Under the pieces are notes generated by a model. That model was not told the origin of the DNA. It did no database searches and worked only from the letters and a program-made list of their open reading frames with translations. A DNA stretch of 64,000 bases from Stictocephala bisonia (taxonomy: Eukaryota > Arthropoda > Insecta > Hemiptera > Membracidae): contig JAQJVL010002182.1 of NCBI GenBank assembly GCA_035578905.1, forward strand, positions 1 through 64,000, given 5' to 3'. Below, piece after piece: positions 1-6,994 of this stretch; positions within the stretch are counted from its first letter, which is position 1; the number at the start of each line of letters is the position of its first letter. A program made the position numbers and the translations under genes.

Positions 1-594
1 TTTTTGAAAAACAAAATTTCTAGTAGGAGTATTTACAAATGACTGGAAACCATTGTTATTCAATAGACTAAGATAGCGATTAGAAATTAGGCTGTTAACA
101 GCTATATTAATATTAATATCGCCTATGTAAATAACATTATTGTTTAAGTTTTCAATGGATTGTGACAATTCTGATAAAAAAATACCCTCAGGTACACTTT
201 GCAATCTATATACACAAAAAATTTTAAAATATAAATTGTTATGTTTAATACTAAGGAGTAGGGTGTCGGCTGCTGTCATTTTCATATCTAATTTACTGCA
301 ATCTATTTTGTTATCAACATAACATATAACACCACCAGCTCTGTACGAGTTATTACATTGGGCAAATACATTATAACCAGGAATATTATATAGATTAACT
401 TCATTTGTGTCAATCCAAATTTCACTTAATATAATTATATTAGTTTTGTTATTTATACTATTAAGCTCTAAAATAAATCTGTCAAAGTTTTTTCTCATAC
501 TCCGTATATTAGTATAGATAAAATTTAAACTTGTCTCTTTTAAGGGGTCAAAGAACTGATTTAAATCTATATCGACTAAAGATTGTGAATTCAT
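1..594 (-). CDS. ORF2 N-terminus: apurinic-type endonuclease domain (partial)
   Basis: An uninterrupted frame of 198 codons starts at ATG 594-592 and runs off the window edge. Near the N-terminus it has an asparagine-rich NIRS motif, then a SEIWID stretch matching the catalytic-Glu strand of the exonuclease-endonuclease-phosphatase fold (usually ETW), and near residues 160-165 a GDINI motif, the Asp-Asn pair of that fold. In this family the domain nicks target DNA for target-primed reverse transcription. The reverse transcriptase would lie left of base 1. The frame has no stop in the visible part, so the copy may be young. Confidence 0.8.
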   Translation of the reverse strand, partial: MNSQSLVDIDLNQFFDPLKETSLNFIYTNIRSMRKNFDRFILELNSINNKTNIIILSEIWIDTNEVNLYNIPGYNVFAQCNNSYRAGGVICYVDNKIDCSKLDMKMTAADTLLLSIKHNNLYFKIFCVYRLQSVPEGIFLSELSQSIENLNNNVIYIGDININIAVNSLISNRYLSLLNNNGFQSFVNTPTRNFVFQK

Positions 595-770
595 ATTATA
601 CAAAAATCTTAAACTTTTATATTATATTATATACTGTAATATTAAAACTGTTATGTTATATTATACAAAATTAAATACTTCTTATCAGAAAATAAAATAA
701 CCCTAACTTGAAAATAAAAAATTTAAATCTTGAATTAGTGCTTATACACATGACATAAGAAGTAATTTGA

Positions 771-1718
771 CTACTTAAGCTTATCAAGCTCATCGTAGGT
801 GTCCACTCTTTTACTTCTTTCCCCTTGTGACTTTCTAACGAAAAACTTTCCATCTCGACACCAGGAATACGCATAGCCTATTTCTCTACATTTTTCTTTT
901 AGTTTGAATAGAAATACCTTGTTGTCCGGAGACAGATGTTCGTTAAGATACATCTTTTGTTGAGGGAATGCCTGGTTGACATCGCGGGCTGTTAAACCTT
1001 TTCTCTCTCTGTACTTGGCGATGATGCTGTCTCTCGTTGCTCGACTGATGAATTGCACAACTATTGAAGGGGTGCGCTCCTTCTTGAAGGACGGGATCCT
1101 ATGGGCTGCTGATATGTCACCCTTCCACAGCTCCACTCCTAGTGCAGCTCCGACATCCTTCACGAGGTCGACCACGTCTTCGTTTGCTGACACCGGAAGC
1201 CCGCTGATCTCGACGTTGTTCCTACGAGAATATTGCTCCAGGGTTCTCACTTTGTCCTTCAGTACACCCACTTCACCAGTAAGAGCGGTATTTTTGATGC
1301 GAAGTTCTTCGTTTTCCCTCTTCAAGGCGGACAGTTCATTTTTTATTTCCTTCATCAGCTGCGTCGATTCATCTAGCTTATCGGAATTGAATTTAACTGA
1401 GGACGATAACTCACTCATCTCGTTCTTGAAAGTTTTCAGCTCCCCGAAGACGTCGATTTTAAATTCATCTAGCACTCTGACGAGGAACTCCTTAGTGAGG
1501 GAAGTACTGGACGCTGAGTTGACACTGCTTTGTGCTGATGAGGTGTTACGGCACTCACTACACTTCCAGGTACGCCCTGAACGAAGCTTTTTTCCTGACA
1601 GATCGTCCTTAATACAAAGCGCATGAAAGGACTTATCGCACTTCCCGGCACAATTAACCACTGACTCGACCTCCTCACCAGAACATGGTTGGTTGCAGAT
1701 ACCACAGTTGGACGACAT
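771..1718 (-). CDS. ORF1 protein: PHD finger, coiled coil and RRM-like region
   Basis: A 315-residue open frame. Residues about 5-56 carry a C4HC3 PHD-type zinc finger (CGIC, an inner Cys pair, FHALC, then KCSEC). A serine-rich linker follows, then a coiled coil at about 85-165 with repeated leucines and charged residues. The C-terminal third (about 165-300) resembles the RNA-binding part of L1/CR1 ORF1 proteins, including AAHRIPS and a basic RERKGLT stretch. Known role in the group: RNA-binding nucleoprotein and chaperone for element RNA. It lies upstream of ORF2 with about 176 bp between them. The frame appears intact. Confidence 0.8.
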   Translation of the reverse strand: MSSNCGICNQPCSGEEVESVVNCAGKCDKSFHALCIKDDLSGKKLRSGRTWKCSECRNTSSAQSSVNSASSTSLTKEFLVRVLDEFKIDVFGELKTFKNEMSELSSSVKFNSDKLDESTQLMKEIKNELSALKRENEELRIKNTALTGEVGVLKDKVRTLEQYSRRNNVEISGLPVSANEDVVDLVKDVGAALGVELWKGDISAAHRIPSFKKERTPSIVVQFISRATRDSIIAKYRERKGLTARDVNQAFPQQKMYLNEHLSPDNKVFLFKLKEKCREIGYAYSWCRDGKFFVRKSQGERSKRVDTYDELDKLK

Positions 1719-1883
1719 ATCACTTAAAAGAAAACAACAATAAGCATTTAAATAATTTTAATCTACGCAATAGCACACGGCTGCACTTGAACAAGACAGA
1801 GCGTGCACGTACTTGATAACAGTGGAGCGACTTATCAGAGCGACCTTTCAGCTCGAACGGTTGAGCTAGACTGATAATCTTAT

Positions 1884-1950
1884 GCCTTTCAGGCAATTTA
1901 GGCCTTTCAGGCTTTTAGGCCTTTCAGGCAGATAATAAATGCCTTTCAGG
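1884..1950. repeat. Short GCCTTTCAGG tandem/inverted motif cluster
   Basis: GCCTTTCAGG occurs four times in under 70 bp, with one AGGCAATTTAGGCC spacer. It lies at the junction between the retrotransposon 5' end and the truncated capsid-like frame and supplies that frame's first codons. It may be a 5' transposon tail or a repair scar. Confidence 0.6.
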
Positions 1951-2460
1951 TCTTGGGAGTTGCACGAGTTTCCTGAACTTCCCACAAGTACGAGACAATC
2001 TTGGACCATCAAGACTTCTTCACAACTGGAAAAGCCGCGTTACGTCATATTAGCCTTTCAAACGAGTAGGAAAAATGATTTAACCAAGGACGCTAGTATC
2101 TTTGACAAGTGTTCACTGTCGGATGTAAAGCTCTTTCTAAACTCTCAGTACTACCCGTATGATAACATACGTGGTGATGACGCTCTGTTGTATGAAATGT
2201 ACGCAAGGTTTCAATCTTCCTACTACGGGTCGAGTTCACCCAGTCCCATTATGAATCGCAAAGCTTTTGATTCTTGTCCAGTTTTTGTAATCGACTGTTC
2301 CAAACAGTCTGAGAACCTCAAATCAGGACCTGTAGACGTCCGCCTTGAATTTGAATCTTCCACCGCTTTTCCAAAAGGTACAACAGCCTACTGTTTGATT
2401 ATTCACGACGCCCTATTCGAGTACAGTCCACTTACTGGAACTGTCAACAGAGTTCTCTAG
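1939..2460 (+). pseudogene. C-terminal fragment of a virus-like structural protein (possible double jelly-roll capsid)
   Basis: A 173-residue open frame whose only ATG lies inside the junction repeat, so it is a 3' fragment. The conserved-looking core runs from KPRYVILAFQT through NSQYYPYD, YEMYARFQSSYYG, PVFVIDCSKQ and SGPVDVRLEFES to AYCLIIHDALFEYSPLTG at the C-terminus. I associate this pattern with capsid-like proteins of Polinton/adintovirus-type elements, but that is recognition from memory and not a domain search. Truncation by the neighbouring non-LTR element is the simplest explanation. Genes downstream on the same strand have their own promoter, as in a compact viral genome. Confidence 0.45.
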
Positions 2461-2472
2461 TGTCGTACGCCC

Positions 2473-2508
2473 TATAAAAGGAAGCTCAGCACCCACTCGG
2501 TCTCAGTC
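2473..2508 (+). promoter_or_regulatory. Core promoter: TATA box plus arthropod initiator
   Basis: TATAAAAG at 2473-2480 and TCAGTC at 2503-2508, with the initiator A 32 nt from the first T of the TATA box. The ATG at 2526 follows after about 20 nt and has a good context (CCGCCATGG). Confidence 0.75.
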
Positions 2509-2525
2509 GCTGCTCCACCACCGCC

Positions 2526-3170
2526 ATGGCATCATCATCCTCCGCTGTTCCAGACACTGATGTCTCTACAGTAGAGTTCCCACTGGTTGACAAGGAAGGT
2601 GTACCTACTCTGGTGCCGGTACCGGACAAACGGGATCTGACAGCTTTTCTCAAGGTAATGTACAATCTCAACTCGGATTTTACTAAATTTGTCACTGTCG
2701 GTCTCTTTAATGAATTTCTCTTTCAAGTGGGCATTTTGTTTCACAAGCAAGGCATGCGTAAGTACGTTTTACTAAACAACGCACAGTTTTCAAAGTTGAA
2801 AGAAATGGAACCTTCAATTACCTATTTGTGTCATAAGGATCAACAAAAGAGATTCACTGAAGTGGACATTAAATACACTATCCGTAACATTTTCAACAAA
2901 CCTTATGTAGAGCTTTTCGACATAGATAATAAAACCGCTATACTTTTCACTAAAGACGAATGGTTGAATTTTGTTAGCTTATTGCCTTGCATTTCACGGT
3001 ACATTGAACAGTTGACCTGTGTCGAGCCTTACCTGATTGAACACATTGATCGGGTTATGCGTACTGATTCGGTCTATGTTCCCCCACCACAGCAAGTAAA
3101 CGGTTGGGACGCTGACCGTTTGCATGACGAGATTGTTTGGTATAAGAAGACAAAGCCCACAGTAGGTTGA
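2526..3170 (+). CDS. Hypothetical virus-like protein, 214 aa
   Basis: Intact frame behind the 2473 promoter. I chose ATG 2526 because it is the first ATG after the predicted start site and has a Kozak-like context. The N-terminus is Ser/Ala/Asp rich and probably disordered. The rest is compact and mixed. Around residues 128-160, acidic and aromatic positions end in WLNFVSLLPCISRYI, which loosely recalls the beta-sheet plus helix of PC4-type single-strand DNA binders, but the likeness is weak. The C-terminus is basic (YKKTKP). It sits between the capsid-like fragment and the gene at 3179, whose ATG starts 9 nt beyond this stop codon. Function unknown. Confidence 0.6.
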   Translation: MASSSSAVPDTDVSTVEFPLVDKEGVPTLVPVPDKRDLTAFLKVMYNLNSDFTKFVTVGLFNEFLFQVGILFHKQGMRKYVLLNNAQFSKLKEMEPSITYLCHKDQQKRFTEVDIKYTIRNIFNKPYVELFDIDNKTAILFTKDEWLNFVSLLPCISRYIEQLTCVEPYLIEHIDRVMRTDSVYVPPPQQVNGWDADRLHDEIVWYKKTKPTVG

Positions 3171-3178
3171 TCATAACC

Positions 3179-3641
3179 ATGTCGACACCGGCTGTGGTGG
3201 AGTTTCATGGGTTCAAAGAAAATCGCAATAGATTTATCGTTAAAGAATTTGTCATTGTGGGTCCTTTTGTTAATGTAAATATAGTTTTCGAGTCTCCTTA
3301 TCCTAAAAGTAAGTTGAATAGTGCTGCTCGGAAAGCTAACAATTGGTGTGAGCGTAAGTTTCACAAAATACTTTGGGAGGAGGGATGTGTACCTTTTAAC
3401 TTCAAACTAGTTCGTAGTTTACTAAAACCTTTTTAATATAGTCTATACTAAAGGGTTGGAGAAAAAGTTATTTCTTTCCAAATTTCACGGGAATGTTCAG
3501 GAACTCGACGAGTCTTGGACAGTTCCCGACATGTATACGTTTTTACCTTGTTGTTTACCGCAACATGCTAGTGATGGCAAGTGCGCCTTAGTAAGTGCTC
3601 AGTTTTACTACAATAAGTCGCGTGCTTTTAAATGTGTATAG
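3179..3641 (+). pseudogene. Small virus-like protein, frameshifted
   Basis: A first frame from ATG 3179 to the stop at 3436 gives 85 codons with VVEFHGFKENRNRFIVKEF near the start and an NNWCERKFHKILWEEG stretch near the end. A second frame, 3456-3641, adds a segment with PCCLPQHASDGKCAL and a nearby Cys/His group. The pattern GF..N.F..KE, then a Trp-Glu-Gly motif, then a Cys/His block matches small proteins I remember scattered in arthropod genomes. A frameshift with stops between 3434 and 3456 breaks it. Its start lies just after the stop of the previous gene and it probably shares that transcript. Function not known. Confidence 0.5.
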
Positions 3642-3690
3642 TTTTACTGTGGAAAACTTTGATAAAAATTGTTACTATCCTATCCCTAGC

Positions 3691-3694
<4 letters not shown>

Positions 3695-3764
<70 letters not shown>

Positions 3765-3774
3765 TGTGTGTGTG
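3695..3774. repeat. (TG)n microsatellite
   Basis: About 80 bp of nearly pure TG dinucleotide with one TTTG and one TGCG interruption. Confidence 0.95.
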
Positions 3775-3803
3775 CGTATTTACACAGAGTGCAATAACCG
3801 TAA

Positions 3804-3962
3804 CGTCGAGGTGAGGGCGGCCCAAATTCAATAAAAAAGCCCGACTGTTCTCTAAGGCAGCCGTAAAACGCATAAGTCCTGAGGCAGTCCTGCAGCTTGG
3901 GGCTGGGCTAATCCCCGTAAGACCTTGAGTCGCAGTCCGGGCCCTCGTACGGTACGTGTATC
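3804..3962 (+). other. GC-rich conserved block, copy 1
   Basis: A block of about 160 bp from GAGGTGAGGGCGGCC to CCTCGTACGGTACGTGTA that recurs almost unchanged in both arms of all three palindromes (11086, 14519, 30892, 34725, 58692, 60955). It is GC-rich in an AT-rich setting and contains AATAAA and an internal GGGG..CCCC pairing. Here it follows the small broken gene at 3179. A structured RNA or 3' processing signal is possible, as is a short SINE-like repeat. Confidence 0.6.
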
Positions 3963-4177
3963 TGGATGTGTGTAACACTCTATGGCTGGCTTAAACTCTA
4001 TAAGTCCAGGGTATGAGTTAGGGATGTTTTAGTAACAAGAAAAAAAATAATAAAAAATAAAAGCCCTTTGTAAGTTTGCGCGTCACATTGAAAGGCTTCT
4101 CCAACTAAAGTGGCGGCTAGACTTATAGGGGGTTCCAAAAAAAGTATAAAATAAAAAACACAAAAATAATACTGGGA

Positions 4178-4237
4178 GGTAGCAATTTTGTTATGGAGTG
4201 GCTATCACCGTAGCTTGAGATGGTTGGGGCAAGTTAC
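4178..4237 (+). ncRNA. Two-stem RNA motif, copy a (divergent stem)
   Basis: GGTAGC (4178-4183) pairs with GCTATC (4201-4206) through one G-U pair, followed by a second stem GTAGCTTG / CAAGTTAC (4210-4217 / 4229-4236) closing the loop AGATGGTTGGGG. The loop matches other copies although the stem sequence differs. Confidence 0.6.
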
Positions 4238-4351
4238 AATACGGGAAGTGGGATTATGCCTACTGGGGACATCCACTATAATAAAAAACGCGCCAATGAC
4301 CCTATACCCCTTGGGTGGTGTGGAAACTTGGGTCAGATCAAGGTTGTGGTC

Positions 4352-4506
4352 GACAAGTCAAGACTTGTCAATGCACAGAGTGCAATGACAGGCATTGACT
4401 TGATAGTCCTGTCTGGGAATGCGAGGCCACCTGCGTGCAATGACCACGCCCTGTCTAGACGGACGTTGACTTGTTAGTCATAGCCCTGTCATTGCACTCT
4501 GTGCAT
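4352..4506. promoter_or_regulatory. Upstream inverted repeats of the 4596 gene
   Basis: A perfect palindrome GACAAGTCAAGACTTGTC (4352-4369) is followed at once by a 22-bp arm (4371-4392) whose exact reverse complement is at 4485-4506. Between them, TTGACTTG(A/T)TAGTC occurs twice (about 4395 and 4465). The block lies 50-200 bp upstream of a TATA box. It looks like a dimeric factor-binding or replication-type site. The function is inferred. Confidence 0.6.
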
Positions 4507-4555
4507 AGGAATGCAAGGACAGGCGCTACGACTGGCTCTCAAGGTCAACGGTGAG

Positions 4556-4591
4556 TATAAAAGGACTTGTATTTCGGCTTTCTTCTCAGTC
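4556..4591 (+). promoter_or_regulatory. Core promoter: TATA box plus arthropod initiator
   Basis: TATAAAAGG at 4556-4564 and TCAGTC at 4586-4591, the initiator A again 32 nt from the TATA start. The ATG at 4596 is only 8 nt further, so the leader is extremely short. Confidence 0.75.
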
Positions 4592-4595
4592 TATC

Positions 4596-5001
4596 ATGGC
4601 GTCTTTTGTCGAACGTTTCAACGCTGCTACTTCGATGAACTACATTACTGTCAAGGTTGGAGATTTGTCATCCAACATCCAGTATCCAGTCAAAAGTATT
4701 ACACGCATAAGTACGAAATACGGTGATACTCTGGTTGCGATACTGTTTGATCCACATTTGGAGGAGGACATCAAGGTGTTTCTACCTAGAAGATACGTCG
4801 ACACTTTGCATGAGGGGGAATCAATACCGGACAACTTGGTACTGATCAAAGAAGTTGGATCCACGTCTGCTGTACACGTTTTCCAGGTATGTACGTTAAC
4901 TTGAGGGAAAAGTAACGAGAGTTCTTTTGTTTGAGGTTTTCTTTTTCTTATGTGTGCTGTTATTGTTTCAGAAAGATGGGGCATTGCTGCAAGATGTGTA
5001 G
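4596..5001 (+). CDS. Small spliced virus-like protein (possible OB-fold / ssDNA binder)
   Basis: Exon 1 is 4596-4886 (97 codons, phase 0). The intron 4887-4971 (85 bp) starts GTATGT and ends TTGTTTCAG. Exon 2, 4972-5001, adds nine codons before TAG. Unspliced, the frame would read VCTLT and stop at once. The protein has a KYGDTLVAILFD strand pair, IKVFLPRRYVDTL and a polar C-terminus. A short domain with TKYG..VVA...VFLP(K/R)RY recalls small arthropod-element proteins that could be OB folds, and a single-strand binder would suit protein-primed replication. That assignment is inference. The start is fixed by the promoter at 4556. Confidence 0.55.
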
Positions 5002-5158
5002 GTGTTTCAAGAAGCTGGAAGATCAAGGACACGACTGCAGATACTGCAAGACATTAGAAGAAAACAGGAAAGGACGCTGCATCCCATTGATCTTCGTACC
5101 ATGTATTTTGTTCGCAAGTTACATGGTCTACGAGGTTTACTATAAACATCTAGAGTAA
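4976..5158 (+). CDS. Cys-rich single-pass membrane microprotein, overlapping exon 2
   Basis: A 60-codon frame starting at ATG 4976 overlaps the end of the spliced gene in another frame. The N-terminal half has Cys pairs (HCCKMCRC, then CRYCK) suggesting a small zinc site. The C-terminal half has a hydrophobic run, IPLIFVPCILFASYMVYEV, long enough to cross a membrane, then a short polar tail. If the intron is not removed this ORF is the main downstream frame, so splicing could choose between products. No family recognised, and it could be fortuitous. Confidence 0.4.
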   Translation: MGHCCKMCRCFKKLEDQGHDCRYCKTLEENRKGRCIPLIFVPCILFASYMVYEVYYKHLE

Positions 5159-5171
5159 ATCTCTATGGTAA

Positions 5172-5220
5172 GGTGGCAGTGCGGCTACCAACGTAATGAG
5201 CGATGGATGGGGCTCATTAC
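5172..5220 (+). ncRNA. Two-stem RNA motif, copy b
   Basis: GGTGGC / GCTACC (5172-5177 / 5184-5189, one G-U) and GTAATGAGC / GCTCATTAC (5193-5201 / 5212-5220) around the loop GATGGATGGG. Confidence 0.6.
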
Positions 5221-5418
5221 AAGGGTTTGTTTCTCCGTACCACAAGGGTATATGGTCTAGACCTGTGGGAGCCTCTTTGTTTGCCCTTAAAAAAATCAAA
5301 AGAGTGACCTCTGAGATGGTAGAGGAGGTTGACGTTCCTTCAGAGGCTTTTGCACTGACATTCTACCGACCATACAAGGTGAGTATCTTTGCATGCTTTA
5401 CGTAAATCTCTATGGTAA

Positions 5419-5467
5419 GGTGGCAGTGTGGCTACCAACGTAATGAGCGATGGATGGGGCTCATTAC
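5419..5467 (+). ncRNA. Two-stem RNA motif, copy c
   Basis: Second copy in the tandem duplication. The stem GTAATGAGC / GCTCATTAC is at 5440-5448 / 5459-5467. Confidence 0.6.
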
Positions 5468-5734
5468 AAGGGTTTGTTTCTCCGTACCACAGGGTTATGT
5501 GGTCTAGACCTGTGGGAGCCTCTTTGTTTGCCCTTAAAAATCAAAAGAGTGACCTCTGAGCTGGTAGAGGAGGTTGACGTTCCTTCAGAGGCTTTCTACT
5601 AACAGTCTACCGACCATAGAGGGTGAGTATCTACGTAATATGTTTGTGCAAGCTGTAGACCTGTAGCTGTTTTGGCGGGAGCCGCCATATTGGATCGGAC
5701 CCAGTTGGCACATAGAGTATGTATGTATGAAGTG

Positions 5735-5960
5735 ATACATTTTGTATAGTATAACTACGAAATTTTGGAGGGAAGGTGGTAGCACTGTGTCCGGCAGCCA
5801 TCTTGGATCCGGGACCGCTATCTTGAAATAATCGTATTTTATATAGTATAACATGGTAAAAGTTAGGTTAAGAGTGTATTTTATATAGTATGGTGTGAGA
5901 TAAAAGTTCATTTTATATAGTATAACAAGGCTAATAGTGTATTTTATATAGTACAAAAAG
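5735..5960 (-). repeat. TATATAGTATAA repeat cluster
   Basis: On the minus strand, units resembling ATACTATATAAAATGCACTCTTA recur every 40-60 bp. The same unit is clustered at 20,750-20,915 and 42,080-42,260 and occurs singly near the palindrome centres. No gene is seen from 5,640 to 6,370. Confidence 0.75.
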
Positions 5961-6002
5961 GGAATTTGAGGGAAATTTGGGAATTTGAGGGAAATTTAGG
6001 AG

Positions 6003-6075
6003 GGAAATTCCCAACAGGTTAGCAGGACTGGGACCGCCATCTTGGATCCGGCCGCCATCTTGGATCCGGTCACGT
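6003..6075. promoter_or_regulatory. GCCATCTTGGATCC repeats with GGTCACGTGACC palindrome
   Basis: Two CCGCCATCTTGGATCC copies (reverse complement carries AAGATGGCGGC-like YY1/Pho sites) adjoin a 12-bp E-box palindrome GGTCACGTGACC. The combination recurs at about 20,590-20,650 and 41,925-41,990. Binding is inferred from motif only. Confidence 0.4.
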
Positions 6076-6107
6076 GACCTGGACCCCCACCTAATCCCAT
6101 TAGCGCC

Positions 6108-6318
6108 AATTAAAAATCAATTAAGGTCAATTAAAAACTCGTTAAGGTCAATTAAAAATTCATTAAGGTCAATTAAAAACTCGGTAAGGTCAATTAAAAA
6201 ATCATTAAGGTCAATTAAAAATCAATTAAGGGCAATTAAATATCAATTAAAGTCAATTAAAAATCAATTAAGGTCAATTAAATATCAATTAAGGTCAATT
6301 AAAAATTAATTAAAACCC
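6108..6318. repeat. Tandem repeat of about 20 bp (AATTAAAAATCATTAAGGTC-type)
   Basis: About ten imperfect units of TCAATTAAAAAnTCnnTAAGG. Related AATGAGGTTCTAATGACCTTAA units continue inside element I (about 6,455-6,560) and in mirror image near 20,140-20,245. Confidence 0.85.
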
Positions 6319-6368
6319 CCCACCCTCGATTCACCATTTGACGAAAACTCACCATGAGACATCTTAGG

Positions 6369-6374
6369 ATCGGC
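6369..6374. repeat. Target site duplication, left of element I
   Basis: ATCGGC immediately before AGTAGATATAATATGGGC. The same six bases follow the mirrored right end at 20,319. Confidence 0.85.
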
Positions 6375-6593
6375 AGTAGATATAATATGGGCATTGACAA
6401 ACGTCTCATGATGAGTTTTCGTCCCATGATGAGTCGGCTAGGTCAGTTTTTTTTAATGAGGTTCTAATGACCTTAACGAGTTTTTAATGAGGTTCTAATT
6501 GACCTTAACGAGTTTTTAATGAGGTTCTAATGACCTTAATAAGTTTTTTATTGACCTTAACAGTAGTGAAATAATGAGGATAATGCCGCCAGA

Positions 6594-6835
6594 ATTTAGG
6601 ATTTCTGCGCCAAATCGATAACCAGCCCTCCCCCTCCCCCCTTCCCCCTCCCCCCTTCCCCCTCCCCCTCACCCCTATAGCGTTGGAGGTGGCCGCCGCA
6701 ATCAAAATCAATCAAAATCAAATCAAAGTCAATCAAAATCAAATCAAAGTCAATCAAAATCAAATCAAAACCCATTAAAAATCGATTAAGGTCAATCAAA
6801 ATCAAATCAAAGTAAATCAAAATCAAAAGGGCCTC
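6594..6835. repeat. Polypyrimidine tract and (AATCAAAATCAAATCAAAGTC)-type tandem repeat
   Basis: A CCCTCCCC-type tract (6628-6675) is followed by 21-bp AATCAAA-rich units. Its mirror in the right arm is at about 19,878-20,075. A related block is at 52,790-52,880 near the end of element III, so it is part of this family's subterminal DNA. Confidence 0.8.
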
Positions 6836-6994
6836 GACGATTGCCGAAGGTTCCCGACAATCTCCGGAAACCCCTGAAGGTATTCTCCGAAACAATCAAT
6901 ACGTTTCCCGTAAAAAGTGGTTTTTTTCTTATATCTCGAAAACGGTGCGTCCTAGAGCCTTGGAAATTTTTTCGACCCCTGAAAGTCTTTTAGA

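Larger units (their letters stand above)
1..1935 (-). mobile_element. Non-LTR retrotransposon (CR1/Jockey-like), 5' portion
   Basis: Minus-strand element made of ORF1 (771-1718) followed, in its own direction, by the start of ORF2 (594 down to base 1), so most of ORF2 lies outside the window. The gene order, the PHD-finger ORF1 and the endonuclease at the start of ORF2 fit the CR1/L2/Jockey group. Its 5' end is somewhere in 1,780-1,935, next to short GCCTTTCAGG repeats. It abuts a virus-like capsid fragment that has no natural start, so the insertion probably cut that gene. The exact boundary and any target duplication cannot be fixed from this window alone. Confidence 0.8.
5156..5640 (+). 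repeat. Tandem duplication, about 247-bp unit, each with a two-stem motif
   Basis: 5156-5402 and 5403-5640 are near-identical copies. Each holds the two-stem RNA motif, a short frame beginning in its stem (MSDGWG in copy 1) and a downstream GTGAGT that would serve as a splice donor. Copy 2 has small deletions that break the short frame. Confidence 0.8.

Noticed and set aside
976..1626. 216-codon plus-strand frame opposite ORF1
   Set aside because: Antisense shadow of the non-LTR ORF1, Ser/Thr-rich, with no independent features.
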